Shown: positions 40,412 through 49,085, counted from the stretch's first letter. The stretch: DNA of 64,000 bases from Peptoniphilus raoultii (GCF_900099555.1 NZ_FMWM01000002.1:1-64000); one strand, 5' to 3'. Numbers and translations are program-made. Notes: a model not told the origin generated them from the letters alone.

Positions 40412-40830
40412 CTAAAACATTATAAATTCTTTTTCTCCCGTATTGTCATCTATATGTTCAGATTGGATATTAGATTTCTCTCGCAGATAAAATTTAATCG
40501 ATTTCTCATTTTTCTGGTATACGCTTAATTTTAATGTGGACTTGACTCCTTTACATGATTCAGCAATTGTTTTCCAATTCCTTTTGATTGCATCGTTTCT
40601 TTTACAAAAATACCTTCGATATAGCTATTATTCAATCCAATGAATCCATCAATTTGCTTTGTGCGATTATCTTCATACACATATATTTCTGCGCTAGGCA
40701 ACATCTCTTTTACTATATCAGAGTTGCTCTGCCAATAATAAGAAGATATAAAACTATGTGCCTGAATATTCGTATTCAGTCATATTTGCATCACTGCATC
40801 TATGTCATTATCAATGCATTGCCTAATCAT
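40412..40830 (-). pseudogene. GNAT family N-acetyltransferase pseudogene
   Basis: The minus strand reads MIRQCIDNDIDAVMQI, then a stop, then NTNIQAHSFISSYYW, DIVKEMLPSAEIYVYED, the acetyl-CoA-binding stretch GIFVKETMQSKGIGKQLL and, after a frameshift near 40540, KLSVYQKNEKSIKFYLRE. This is a small YjaB-like acetyltransferase broken by a nonsense codon and one frameshift. GC is higher than in the surrounding genes, which suggests foreign origin. Confidence 0.8.
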
Positions 40831-40842
40831 TTCATCAACCCT

Positions 40843-40905
40843 ACAAATTTTGATTTGCACTGCTTTTCATATTTCGTGTATTTATCAAGCTGAACTTCAA
40901 TATCC
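40843..40905 (-). repeat. Direct repeat, copy A (flanks the yjdF unit)
   Basis: About 62 bases match 41551-41614 at roughly 80% identity. On the minus strand copy A reads RDIEVQLDKYTKYEKQCKSK and copy B reads NAQLDKYRKYEK then a stop. The two lie downstream and upstream of yjdF and look like 3' ends of related small genes. Confidence 0.6.
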
Positions 40906-40940
40906 CGACTGCCATACATCACTTGCATGATGGAAACCGA

Positions 40941-40961
40941 AAATTGTGCGAGAACGCACAG
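40941..40961 (-). terminator. Hairpin after yjdF
   Basis: GTGCG and CGCAC form a stem with a TTCT loop, followed by AATTTTC on the minus strand, six bases past the yjdF stop codon. Confidence 0.55.
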
Positions 40962-40966
40962 AGATC

Positions 40967-41377
40967 TTAATGACCTCGATGCTTCTTTTTTTTCTTTTTT
41001 TGTTTCAGTTCAAACTTTCGCTGTGCTTTTACCAGATTACGTTCACGGTTTTCCACCTTGCGTTGCTGTTTGTTCTGATCCTGTTGCAGTTTTAGAGCCT
41101 GCTGTGATTTAGTACCAATGCCAGTTTTCTTCATTTCCTTTCTTACTTCACGTTGCACTCTCTTTGGATTCTTTTTGGTTTCCTTTACAACAGTTGCCAC
41201 AGCGGGGCTGAATTGTAAATCATAATAGTGTTTAAGGACAAAATCCAGAATCTCACAATCTTTTGGTTCTGCTCCAAAAGTTACTTTAGCTACAGATAAT
41301 TTTCCATTCTCGTTTCTTTCAAATACACCTACCCAAAATGAATCTTCAAAAAACACCGTACATTTAACTTTGCTCAT
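40967..41377 (-). CDS. yjdF: YjdF family protein (DUF2992)
   Basis: This 136-residue protein matches the YjdF family: an N-terminal domain with CTVFFEDSFWVGVFER and KVTFGAEPKDCEILDF, the family segment LQFSPAV, and a very basic C-terminal helix (KKTGIGTKSQQALKLQ, then a lysine tail). YjdF expression is controlled by a riboswitch that binds azaaromatic compounds, and the protein is thought to help against such toxins. AGGAGGG precedes the ATG. The gene appears intact in an otherwise decayed island, with GC well above its surroundings, so it was probably acquired by transfer. Confidence 0.9.
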   Translation of the reverse strand: MSKVKCTVFFEDSFWVGVFERNENGKLSVAKVTFGAEPKDCEILDFVLKHYYDLQFSPAVATVVKETKKNPKRVQREVRKEMKKTGIGTKSQQALKLQQDQNKQQRKVENRERNLVKAQRKFELKQKKKKKKHRGH

Positions 41378-41394
41378 GGCAATCCCTCCTTAAA

Positions 41395-41512
41395 GATTTA
41401 GATGAGCAAAGAATGGACAACCCGGAGGGGCAGGTTACTTACCCTGACAAGCAGGACGGCCGGGCTACCTACCGGCTCTAGTACGTTGTTGGATGTACAT
41501 TGCGTTTTTATC
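41395..41512 (-). promoter_or_regulatory. yjdF-motif riboswitch (candidate)
   Basis: The 5' leader of yjdF is GC-rich and highly structured, with GTACATC...GTAC, AGCCGG...CCGGC, CCTGCTTGTCAGG and GGTAAGTAACC-type stems and a CCCCTCCGGG segment, ending just before the ribosome binding site. Position and composition fit the known yjdF RNA class. I assign it mainly from the downstream gene, without a covariance-model match. Confidence 0.7.
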
Positions 41513-41550
41513 TTTGCTTTATTTATAATCAAGCCTAAATGGCTAAATTA

Positions 41551-41614
41551 ACAAATTTCGATTTTACATTACTTTTCATATTTTCTGTATTTATCAAGCT
41601 GAGCATTTATATCA
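41551..41614 (-). repeat. Direct repeat, copy B
   Basis: This is the partner of the repeat at 40843-40905. It directly follows the truncated toxin start and ends in stop codons. Confidence 0.6.
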
Positions 41615-41617
41615 CAA

Positions 41618-41651
41618 CCTCTTGGTCAGTAATCTTGATTGTATAAATCAT
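41618..41651 (-). pseudogene. Remnant of a RelE/YafQ-type toxin start
   Basis: An ATG overlapping the antitoxin stop codon reads MIYTIKITDQEVVI and then stops. RelE/ParE-type toxins often start with MYTIKIT-like sequence and overlap their antitoxin. The rest of the toxin is gone. Confidence 0.45.
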
Positions 41652-41956
41652 AGATTGTAATCCTTGCGGATCTCTGCAAAAACCGCACTTGCTTCTCTTG
41701 TTTTTTCGGCTTTGATATCCGCATAGCATTTCTCAAGTTATGCATTCAGTTCCACTTCTGATAAAGCAGACATATCTACAGGACGAGAAGATAGAATTTT
41801 CACTTAAAAAGAAAGTCCTCTCTGAAGAATTATCTGTCTATAAAACATATTGATGGCATTGGATGCAGGAATACCAAGTGTGGATAAAATGCTTTCTGCC
41901 TTTTCTTTTACCTCTGGTTCAATACTAGCATAAAGATTTGCTGATTTTGCTTCCAT
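41648..41956 (-). pseudogene. RelB/DinJ antitoxin pseudogene (two nonsense codons)
   Basis: The frame MEAKSANLYASIEPEVKEKA, then ILSTLGIPASNAINMFYRQI is a clear RelB/DinJ antitoxin N-terminus (ribbon-helix-helix). A TAA follows RGLSF, the frame resumes as VKILSSRPVDMSALSEVE, a second TAA occurs after LNA, and it ends LEKCYADIKAEKTREAS to IRKDYNL. Both nonsense codons replace positions that usually hold charged residues. AGGTGG precedes the start and TATAAT lies about 40 bases upstream. It is not functional as full-length protein. Confidence 0.85.
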
Positions 41957-41989
41957 ATAAAACACCACCTTCCCGATATTTTCATAATC

Positions 41990-42180
41990 TTATTATATCA
42001 AATTGTGCGTACAACAGAAATACAAATAACATATCTTTTAAGCAATTTCCGATTCGATATACGGATGGGTGCAGAGCGGTTACAAAATCAATCTATCCGT
42101 TTGAAGCTCTTCTATTTTCCCTCTTTACATATCATTAGTATACTTAAAATTCATATAAAAAATGATGAAGTAATATGAAA
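41990..42180. other. Non-coding part of the relic island
   Basis: This stretch holds the -10 box of the antitoxin remnant and degenerate sequence. I see no reading frame with protein-like composition. Confidence 0.4.
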
Positions 42181-42336
42181 TTAAAAGTCGGAAATTTTAT
42201 TCATAATCTCCTGCATTCTATTTTCAAAAAGCTCTGCCGGTATTAATGCAATCCCTGTTTCATCGCTTAGCACTATCATTCGGTCGCCAGCTTTAATAGC
42301 AAAATGATCTCTTGTTGCTTTGAGAATGACAATCTG
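42181..42336 (-). pseudogene. C-terminal fragment of an AbrB/SpoVT-like DNA-binding protein
   Basis: The minus strand reads QIVILKATRDHFAIKAGDRM, IVLSDETGIALIPAELF and ENRMQEIMNKISDF to a stop at 42181. This is the swapped-hairpin AbrB domain (consensus GQIVIPKxxRxxxxIKAGDxxIV). The 5' part is missing and the frame breaks at a TGA exactly where the right inverted repeat begins. Confidence 0.7.
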
Positions 42337-42346
42337 TCAAAGAAAT

Positions 42347-42385
42347 AAATCCCTAATTAAGAGCCCTTAAATGGCCTTTTTTATT
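42347..42385 (-). repeat. Right end of the island's inverted repeat, with terminator-like hairpin
   Basis: AAATCCCTAATT (42347-42358) and GAGCC (42361-42365) mirror the left copy. AAGAGCC and GGCCTT can also pair and are followed by T6, so part of the repeat may act as a terminator. Confidence 0.5.
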
Positions 42386-42454
42386 TATATCTTCTAACTA
42401 TTATTAGGTTTTTATATTTTGGCATTTAGACTTTATTTTAATTTTCTAACCAAA

Positions 42455-42483
42455 AGAAAAACTAGGCCTTTTTCACCTAGCTT
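42455..42483 (-). terminator. Intrinsic terminator of the butyryl-CoA pathway operon
   Basis: CTAGG and CCTAG pair across a GTGAAAAAGG-type loop and are followed by TTTTTC on the minus strand, downstream of hbd. Confidence 0.75.
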
Positions 42484-42551
42484 ATAATAAAAAATATTTT
42501 TGAAGTTTAAAATTTTTAGAAGATTTTTATGTAAGGGCTACGGCCCATAAA

Positions 42552-43388
42552 TTAATATTTATAAAATCCTTCTTTAGTCTTTCTACCAAGTAGTCCTGCC
42601 CTAACCATTTTCTTTAATAATTGGTGGGGTCTATATTTTGGATCACCAAATTCATTATATAATACTTCCATGATAGCAAGAACAATATCAAGTCCAACTA
42701 AATCCGCAAGTTCCAATGGTCCCATTGGATGATTTGCACCAAGTTTCATTGCTGTATCAATGTCTTCTTTAGATGCAATTCCTTCTGCATAAATTCCGAT
42801 TCCTTCGTTAATCATAGGAATTAAAATTCTATTTACAACAAATCCAGGGGCTTCTTCTACTTCAACAGGAGTTTTTCCTATTTCTTTTGCAAGCCCAATA
42901 ATAGTATTTTTAGTTTTTTCATCAGTCTTTTTTCCTGAAATAACTTCAACAAGTTTCATAACAGGAACTGGATTAAAGAAATGCATACCAATAACTTTCT
43001 CTGGCCTTTGTGTTGCTTGTCCTAAATCAGTTATTGATAGAGATGAAGTGTTAGAAGCTAAAATTGTATTTTCCTTACATACTTCGCTTAATTCTTTAAA
43101 AATAGATTTTTTTACCTTTGGATTTTCTGTTGCAGCTTCAATGACAACGTCAACATCTTTTATATCTTCAATTTCTGCAGACACTGAAATATTTTTAAGG
43201 GCTGTTTCCATTTCTTCCTTGGTCATTCTTTCCTTAGAAACATTTTTTTCATAGGAATCCTTAATTTTTTCCTTAGCTTTTTCAAGGGCCTTTGGATCTA
43301 TATCTCTTATAATAACTTGGTGTTTTGTAGCTAAACTTTGAACAATTCCAGAACCCATAGTTCCAGAACCAATTACTGCTATTTTCAT
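42552..43388 (-). CDS. hbd: 3-Hydroxybutyryl-CoA dehydrogenase
   Basis: This 278-residue NAD(P)-dependent enzyme reduces acetoacetyl-CoA to 3-hydroxybutyryl-CoA. It shows the Rossmann motif GSGTMGSGIVQSLA at the start, SNTSSLSIT, the family signature HFFNPVPVMKLVEVISG and the C-terminal domain NHPMGPLELADLVGLD. It is the last of four clustered genes. The enzymes thiolase, crotonase and Hbd give three consecutive steps of clostridial butyrate formation. Confidence 0.97.
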   Translation of the reverse strand: MKIAVIGSGTMGSGIVQSLATKHQVIIRDIDPKALEKAKEKIKDSYEKNVSKERMTKEEMETALKNISVSAEIEDIKDVDVVIEAATENPKVKKSIFKELSEVCKENTILASNTSSLSITDLGQATQRPEKVIGMHFFNPVPVMKLVEVISGKKTDEKTKNTIIGLAKEIGKTPVEVEEAPGFVVNRILIPMINEGIGIYAEGIASKEDIDTAMKLGANHPMGPLELADLVGLDIVLAIMEVLYNEFGDPKYRPHQLLKKMVRAGLLGRKTKEGFYKY

Positions 43389-43397
43389 TTTATCTCC

Positions 43398-44180
43398 TTA
43401 TTTACCACTAAATTTTGCTTGTTTTTTATTTAAAAATGCGTTCATGCCTTCTCTTTGGTCTTCTGTTGAGAATAAAAGTCCGAATGAGGTTCTTTCAATT
43501 TCCATTGCTGTTTCAATATCAGTTTGTGAACCACTTTCAATGGCTGATTTAGAGTATTGAATAGCTTTTGGAGCTCTTTGGGCTATGGTGTTTGCCATTT
43601 CAATTGCCTTGTCAAGTAATTCTTCAGGTTCATAAACATGATTTACAAGGCCCCATCTTTCAGCTCTTTCTGCATCAATCATTTTTGCTGTAAATATCAT
43701 TTCCTTAGCATATCCAGGACCAATAGCTCTAATAAGTCTTTGAGTTCCCCCAAATCCAGGGATGATTCCAAGGCCTACTTCCGGTTGACCAAATTTCGCA
43801 TTTTTAGAAGCAAGTCTAATGTCACAGGCAAGGGCAATTTCGCATCCACCTCCAAGGGCATATCCATTAACGGCTGCAATTACTGGTTTTCTTCCCTTTT
43901 CAATTTTCATAAGGGTATCCATACCTAGTTTTCCAAAATCATAGCCTTCTGTAGCAGAAAGAGTTGCCATTTCACCAATGTCGGCGCCGGCAACAAATGA
44001 TTTGCCGGCTCCTGTTAATACTATAACACTGGTTGCTTCATCATCAAATATTTTTTCAAAAAAGTCTGAAAGCTCTTTTAATACTTCTGTATTTAATGAG
44101 TTTAAAGTCTTTTCTCTAGATATGGTAAGAACTATAACACCATTTTCTTTCTCATCAATCTTTAGAAATTTATAATCCAT
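43398..44180 (-). CDS. crt: Enoyl-CoA hydratase (crotonase)
   Basis: This 260-residue crotonase converts 3-hydroxybutyryl-CoA to crotonyl-CoA. It has the oxyanion-hole sequences GAGKSFVAGADIGEM and AVNGYALGGGCEIALACD, and the catalytic glutamates in FGQPEVGLGIIPGFGG. It lies 1 base from the thiolase gene. Butyryl-CoA dehydrogenase and electron-transfer flavoproteins are not in the window and must be encoded elsewhere if the pathway is complete. Confidence 0.96.
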   Translation of the reverse strand: MDYKFLKIDEKENGVIVLTISREKTLNSLNTEVLKELSDFFEKIFDDEATSVIVLTGAGKSFVAGADIGEMATLSATEGYDFGKLGMDTLMKIEKGRKPVIAAVNGYALGGGCEIALACDIRLASKNAKFGQPEVGLGIIPGFGGTQRLIRAIGPGYAKEMIFTAKMIDAERAERWGLVNHVYEPEELLDKAIEMANTIAQRAPKAIQYSKSAIESGSQTDIETAMEIERTSFGLLFSTEDQREGMNAFLNKKQAKFSGK

Positions 44181-44181
44181 C

Positions 44182-45366
44182 TTAGTCCCTTCCGACTACT
44201 AAAGCGGTGCCCATTCCTCCACCAATGCAAAGAGTAGCAAGACCCTTCTTAGAATCTCTTTTCTTCATTTCATATAATAAGGTTGTTAAAATTCTAGCTC
44301 CTGAAGCTCCAATTGGATGCCCAATTGCAATAGCTCCACCATTTACATTTACTTTTTGGATGTCAAAGCCCATAGCCTTATTAACTTCGCAAGCTTGAGC
44401 AGCAAATGCTTCGTTAGCTTCAATTAAATCTAAATCTTCTGCTTTTAGACCTGCAATTTTTAGGGCCTTTGTAGAAGATGGAATTGGCCCAGTTCCCATA
44501 ATTTGTGGGTCAACGCCACAAGTTGCATAAGAAATAATATAAGCAAGAGGTTCAACCCCAAGTTCTTTTGCCTTAGATTCTTTCATAACAACAAGCATAG
44601 CAGCTCCGTCATTAATTCCTGATGCGTTACCTGCTGTTACAGTTCCGCCTTCTTTGAAAGCTGGTTTTAATTTTGCAAGAGATTCAATAGTTACATCATC
44701 TCTAATAAATTCGTCATCTTCAACTACAGTAACTTTTCCCTTACGTCCCTTAACTTCAACAGGAACTATTTCGTCTTTAAATTTTCCTTCTTTTCTTGCT
44801 CTTGAAGCATTATTTTGGCTTCTGCAAGCAAGTTCATCTTGCATTTCTCTTGTAATTCCAAATTTTTCTGAAACATTTTCAGCTGTGATTCCCATGTGGT
44901 AGTCATAGAAAGCATCCCATAGTCCGTCTTTAATCATAACATCAACTAATTTTTTATCGCCCATTCTTGCTCCCCATCTTGCATCTTTACTTGCAAATGG
45001 TGCAGATGACATGCTTTCAGTACCACCAGCTAAAACAATTTCTGCATCTCCTGCTTTAATAACTTGAGTTGCAAGTGAAACTGCTCTTAATCCTGATCCA
45101 CAAACAATATTAATTGTCACTGCAGGACATTCTACAGGAATTCCTGATTTAATGACAACTTGTCTTGCAACGTTTTGTCCTTGAGCTGTTTGTAGTACAT
45201 TACCGATATAAGCTTCGTCAATCATATCAGGTGTAACTTTTGCTCTCTTCATTGCTTCCTTAGCAGCTACAACTCCAAGTTCCACTGCTCCAACTGTTTT
45301 AAAAGCACCGCCAAATGAACCAACTGGTGTTCTTGCTGCTGATGCGATTACTATTCTATCTTCCAT
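44182..45366 (-). CDS. thlA: Acetyl-CoA acetyltransferase (thiolase)
   Basis: This 394-residue thiolase condenses two acetyl-CoA to acetoacetyl-CoA. The nucleophilic cysteine is in [12 protein letters not shown], the catalytic histidine in [14 protein letters not shown] and the second cysteine in [10 protein letters not shown]. Length is normal for ThlA. The MaoC-like gene lies 12 bases upstream and crt 1 base downstream. Confidence 0.97.
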   Translation of the reverse strand: MEDRIVIASAARTPVGSFGGAFKTVGAVELGVVAAKEAMKRAKVTPDMIDEAYIGNVLQTAQGQNVARQVVIKSGIPVECPAVTINIVCGSGLRAVSLATQVIKAGDAEIVLAGGTESMSSAPFASKDARWGARMGDKKLVDVMIKDGLWDAFYDYHMGITAENVSEKFGITREMQDELACRSQNNASRARKEGKFKDEIVPVEVKGRKGKVTVVEDDEFIRDDVTIESLAKLKPAFKEGGTVTAGNASGINDGAAMLVVMKESKAKELGVEPLAYIISYATCGVDPQIMGTGPIPSSTKALKIAGLKAEDLDLIEANEAFAAQACEVNKAMGFDIQKVNVNGGAIAIGHPIGASGARILTTLLYEMKKRDSKKGLATLCIGGGMGTALVVGRD

Positions 45367-45378
45367 TTTTTCCTCCTT

Positions 45379-45795
45379 TTATGCACGAGGTGGCATTACA
45401 GTTGCCACGCCTTCAAGGACAACTTCGCCCTTTTGATTTTTGCATGTTGTTTTTAATTTTAAAATCTTTCCATTGATAACTTCTGATGCTTCAACTTTTG
45501 CCTCTATCGTGTCGCCAAAATAAACAGGCTTAGTAAAGCTCAATTCTTGTCCAAGGTAGATCGTACCGGGGCCAGGAAGCTGCATCCCAAGAACGGCAGA
45601 TACAAGTCCCGCTGTTAACATACCATGGCAGACTCTAGTTTTAAAGATTCCCTTGCCGGCTTCAACTTCATTTATATGAGCCGGATTTAGATCACCTGTG
45701 ATGCCTGCATAAGTATAGACATCCGATTCAGTTATGGTTTTTGTAAAACTGGCACTATCACCAATTTTTATTTGGTCAATTGTCTTCCCCTTCAT
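45379..45795 (-). CDS. MaoC-like (R)-specific enoyl-CoA hydratase
   Basis: This 138-residue hot-dog-fold protein has the hydratase-2 sequence TYAGITGDLNPAHINEVEA (Asp and His of the catalytic dyad) followed by VCHGMLTAGLVSAVLG. I chose the ATG at 45795, after GGGAGG. As the first gene of the thiolase-crotonase-dehydrogenase operon, it may give R-specific hydration or act as an acyl-CoA side enzyme. Crt already covers the S-specific step, so its role is open. Confidence 0.9.
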   Translation of the reverse strand: MKGKTIDQIKIGDSASFTKTITESDVYTYAGITGDLNPAHINEVEAGKGIFKTRVCHGMLTAGLVSAVLGMQLPGPGTIYLGQELSFTKPVYFGDTIEAKVEASEVINGKILKLKTTCKNQKGEVVLEGVATVMPPRA

Positions 45796-45821
45796 AATTA
45801 CCTCCCTCAAACATTTTTTAT

Positions 45822-45843
45822 ATTATACCCCAAAAAAGGGTAT
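45822..45843 (-). promoter_or_regulatory. -10 box overlapped by an inverted repeat, upstream of the MaoC-like gene
   Basis: TATAAT (45822-45827) overlaps the inverted repeat ATACCC...GGGTAT (45825-45843, seven-base centre of C and A). The overlap suggests an operator for a repressor of the butyryl-CoA operon. It might alternatively act as a weak terminator for wecB. The -35 is poor. Confidence 0.5.
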
Positions 45844-45880
45844 GATTACATAATTTTATATAATTTTGAAATTTTAAAAA

Positions 45881-46984
45881 TCATAAATTTTCTTGTAAAA
45901 TCTTTACAATTCTTTTTGCAGCTTGCCCATCACCATAGGGATTTATCGCCTTAGCCATTTTATCATAAAGACTCTTATTATTTAAGAGTTCAAGAACATT
46001 TTTATAGACATTTTCTTTTTTTGTACCTATAAGTTTTGCAGTTCCCGCTTCAATTCCCTCTTTCCTTTCAGTTTCATTTCTAACAACCAAAACAGGTTTT
46101 CCAAGAGCTGGTGCTTCTTCCTGCACTCCTCCCGAATCTGTTACAATGAATTTTACCTTATTTATTAAATTTGAAAAAGGTAAATAGGAAAGAGGTTCTA
46201 TCAAATGAACCCTATCTAAATCCTTAAAATATTTATAGGCCCTTTCTCTAACAAGGGGATTTAAGTGCATGGGGAAAATTACTTCCACATCTTCTCTTTC
46301 TTTTATTATATCCCTGAAGGCAGAAAAAATTTCTTCCATGGGTTCTCCCCAATTTTCCCTCCGATGAGATGTTAGTAAAATTACATTTTTATTATAATCT
46401 ATTTTATTTAATAAATCTTCTCCAAAAGTAAAAGAATCCTTCACTGTATAATTTAAGGCATCAATAACAGTATTTCCCGTTACAAAAATATTTTTTTCAT
46501 CATATCCTTCTCTTAAAAGATTATTTTTATTATTAATAGTTGGTGCAAAATGATAATTTGCAAGAACACTTACAAGTTTTCTGTTAGCCTCTTCTGGATA
46601 AGGTGAATAAATATTTCCCGACCTTAAGCCTGCTTCCACATGGCCTATTTTTATATTTTTATAAAAAGCACTTAGGGCAGCAGCAAAAACTGTTGTTGTA
46701 TCCCCTTGCACAAGTAAAATATCAGGTTTTTCCTGGTTCAAAACTTCTTCAAGGCCCCTAAGGCTAGAACTTGTTATATCAGTTAAACTTTGGCCCTTTT
46801 TAAAAATATTTAAATCATAATCTGGTTTTATATTAAAAATTTGAAGTACTTGGTCAAGCATTTCCCTGTGCTGGCCTGTAACACAAATAAGTCTACTTAG
46901 TTCTTTGTGTCTTTCTATTTCCTTTATAAGAGGGGCCATTTTTATGGCTTCAGGTCTTGTGCCAAATACAAATAAAATTTTCAT
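45881..46984 (-). CDS. wecB: UDP-N-acetylglucosamine 2-epimerase
   Basis: This 367-residue enzyme interconverts UDP-GlcNAc and UDP-ManNAc for wall teichoic acid or other surface polymers. It shows FGTRPEAIKMAPLI at the start, QGDTTTVFAAALSAF, GHVEAGLRSGNIYSPYPEE and the C-terminal TDSGGVQEEAPALGKP. It overlaps the tagO-like gene by four bases, so linkage-unit synthesis genes are together. Confidence 0.96.
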   Translation of the reverse strand: MKILFVFGTRPEAIKMAPLIKEIERHKELSRLICVTGQHREMLDQVLQIFNIKPDYDLNIFKKGQSLTDITSSSLRGLEEVLNQEKPDILLVQGDTTTVFAAALSAFYKNIKIGHVEAGLRSGNIYSPYPEEANRKLVSVLANYHFAPTINNKNNLLREGYDEKNIFVTGNTVIDALNYTVKDSFTFGEDLLNKIDYNKNVILLTSHRRENWGEPMEEIFSAFRDIIKEREDVEVIFPMHLNPLVRERAYKYFKDLDRVHLIEPLSYLPFSNLINKVKFIVTDSGGVQEEAPALGKPVLVVRNETERKEGIEAGTAKLIGTKKENVYKNVLELLNNKSLYDKMAKAINPYGDGQAAKRIVKILQENL

Positions 46985-48018
46985 TTTTTCTCCTTTCCCG
47001 TAATCATTCCCGTATAAATCCCTATTAAGATAATAATAGCAATAATTAATACTGAGATGACTAGACCGGTTTGAGATTTGAAATCTGCTATTAAATTTGC
47101 AAGTATTCCAAAAATTATGGAAATTGCATATAAGGTTAAAACTGTTTGCCTTTGATTTAAGCCTTTGGCCAAAAGCCTATGGTGGAGGTGGCCCTTATCA
47201 GCTTCAACAATTGATTTGCCCTGAAGTTTTCTTCTAATCATGGCAAAAGTTGTATCAAAAACCGGGACTCCTAATGCCAAAACTGGCACGAACATCATAA
47301 GAATTGCCGCTTGTTTCATAACTCCTTGGATTGTTATAAAGGAAATTATAAAACCTAAATATAAGGCTCCCGTATCTCCCATAAATATTTTTGCTGGGTT
47401 GAAATTATAGGGCAGAAATCCCAAACATGATCCCGCCACAAGGGCACAAAGAAGTGTTACTGCAACATGATTCATATTTTCCGTTATAAAAAACATAGAG
47501 ATTGCACAGATCATTGAAATCCCAGCAGCAAGTCCATCAAGTCCGTCAATTAAATTTATAGTATTAGTTATGCCGCAAATCCAAAAAATTGTAATGGGTA
47601 TAGAAAATAAATTAATTAAATTAAAAATATCTTCAGCTCCAAAGGGATTTGTAAAAAATTCAATTTTCACTCCGCCTATAATTAGAAAAATAGCTGCTAT
47701 GATTTGAAATAAAAATTTTAGTTTTGGACTAAGACCCCATTTGTCATCATAAAGGCCTGAAAAGACAATTATGGTTGAGCTAATTAAAAGCATCCAAAGG
47801 GTTTTATCGTGCTCCAAATATATTAGGCATAAAAAACTAATTACTAAATACATACCAAAGCCACCGCCAATTGGCATTGGCTTATTGTGGACTCTTCTTT
47901 CATCCTTAGGTATATCTAAAAATTTAAGTTTTTTTGCAAAATAAATCATTAGAGGCGTAATTGCAAGCGTGAGTAGGAAAGCATAAATAAAGGGTTTAAA
48001 ATAAAAATTTAAACTCAT
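46981..48018 (-). CDS. tagO: Undecaprenyl-phosphate GlcNAc-1-phosphate transferase (TagO/WecA)
   Basis: This polytopic enzyme (about 345 residues, ten or eleven helices) puts GlcNAc-1-P on undecaprenyl phosphate. It shows GGFGMYL after the first cytoplasmic loop, IDGLDGLAAGI, the metal-binding FMGDTGALYLGF and the cytoplasmic HLHHRLLAKG. I chose the ATG at 48018, just past the upp stop codon. A longer frame to 48084 would overlap upp by 65 bases. It starts the pathway that WecB feeds. Confidence 0.93.
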   Translation of the reverse strand: MSLNFYFKPFIYAFLLTLAITPLMIYFAKKLKFLDIPKDERRVHNKPMPIGGGFGMYLVISFLCLIYLEHDKTLWMLLISSTIIVFSGLYDDKWGLSPKLKFLFQIIAAIFLIIGGVKIEFFTNPFGAEDIFNLINLFSIPITIFWICGITNTINLIDGLDGLAAGISMICAISMFFITENMNHVAVTLLCALVAGSCLGFLPYNFNPAKIFMGDTGALYLGFIISFITIQGVMKQAAILMMFVPVLALGVPVFDTTFAMIRRKLQGKSIVEADKGHLHHRLLAKGLNQRQTVLTLYAISIIFGILANLIADFKSQTGLVISVLIIAIIILIGIYTGMITGKEKK

Positions 48019-48019
48019 T

Positions 48020-48646
48020 TTATTTAGTTCCAAAAAGCCTATCTCCAGCATCTCCAAGGCCTGGGAGTATATATCCATGGTCATTTAAAGCTCTGTCAAC
48101 TTCTGCAACATAAATATCCACATCAGGATGTCTTTCTTCAACTGCCTTAATTCCTTCAGGAGCTGCCAATAGATTTACTGTTTTTATAGATGTTGCCCCT
48201 TCTTCCTTTAAAACGTCAATTGCTGCATTTAAAGTTCCGCCTGTTGCAAGCATGGGATCAAGTAAAATCATAGTCCTACTTGAAACATCTTTTGGAAGTT
48301 TGCAATAATAAGTTACAGGTTTTAAAGTTTCTGGATCCCTATACATGCCTATATGTCCAACTCTTGCTGATGGAACAATAGTTAAAAGCCCGTCAACCAT
48401 TCCTATTCCTGCTCTTAAAATAGGAACAATTCCAATTTTTTTGCCTGAAATTTCCTTGCCTACCATTTTTTCAAGAGGTGTTTCGATTTCAATATCCTTA
48501 AGTTCCAAATCTCTTGTAACTTCATAGCCCATAAGGGTTGAAATTTCTGTAACAATTTGTCTAAACTCCATGGAACTCGTTTCTTTTCTTCTTAATATTG
48601 TCATCTTGTGTTTAATTAATGGATGGTCTAATACTGTTAAACTCAT
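48020..48646 (-). CDS. upp: Uracil phosphoribosyltransferase
   Basis: This 208-residue salvage enzyme makes UMP from uracil and PRPP. It shows [14 protein letters not shown], the PRPP loop [17 protein letters not shown] and the uracil-binding C-terminus [17 protein letters not shown]. It overlaps rpiB by four bases. The order rpiB-upp is common in Firmicutes. Confidence 0.97.
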   Translation of the reverse strand: MSLTVLDHPLIKHKMTILRRKETSSMEFRQIVTEISTLMGYEVTRDLELKDIEIETPLEKMVGKEISGKKIGIVPILRAGIGMVDGLLTIVPSARVGHIGMYRDPETLKPVTYYCKLPKDVSSRTMILLDPMLATGGTLNAAIDVLKEEGATSIKTVNLLAAPEGIKAVEERHPDVDIYVAEVDRALNDHGYILPGLGDAGDRLFGTK

Positions 48647-49077
48647 ATATCCTCCTCAATTTTATTTACTCTTCCTATATGTCTTCCGCCTTCAAAGTCG
48701 CTATTTAAAAATGTATGAACAATTTCCTTAGCCATGTCAAGACCAATAAGCCTTGCTCCCATGGCAAGGACATTGCAATTGTTATGGTTTCTTGAAAGTT
48801 TTGCAGATAAAGGTTCGCTGCAAAGGGCCGCTCTAATGCCCTTTACTTTGTTGCAGGCAATTGAGATCCCAATGCCCGAACCGCAAATAACAATTCCAAA
48901 GTCAGCCTCCTTTGAAGAAACAGTTTTTCCTACCTTATGACCAAAATCAGGATAGTCGCATCTTTCTTCGCTATCCGTTCCACAATCTATTATTTCATAA
49001 TTATTTTCTTCTAAATATCTTTTTATTTCGCCCTTGAGTTTAAAACCTGCATGGTCACTGCCCATTGCAATTTTCAT
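48643..49077 (-). CDS. rpiB: Ribose-5-phosphate isomerase B
   Basis: This 144-residue RpiB/LacAB-family isomerase converts ribose-5-P and ribulose-5-P. It shows [16 protein letters not shown], the catalytic cysteine in [17 protein letters not shown] and the C-terminal RHIGRV-type end. I chose the ATG at 49077, with AGGAGG seven bases upstream. Confidence 0.95.
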   Translation of the reverse strand: MKIAMGSDHAGFKLKGEIKRYLEENNYEIIDCGTDSEERCDYPDFGHKVGKTVSSKEADFGIVICGSGIGISIACNKVKGIRAALCSEPLSAKLSRNHNNCNVLAMGARLIGLDMAKEIVHTFLNSDFEGGRHIGRVNKIEEDI

Positions 49078-49085
49078 ATTTCCTC

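Noticed and set aside
40588-40893. Plus-strand frame in the relic island
   Set aside because: It is antisense to the GNAT acetyltransferase remnant, which has recognisable motifs on the minus strand.
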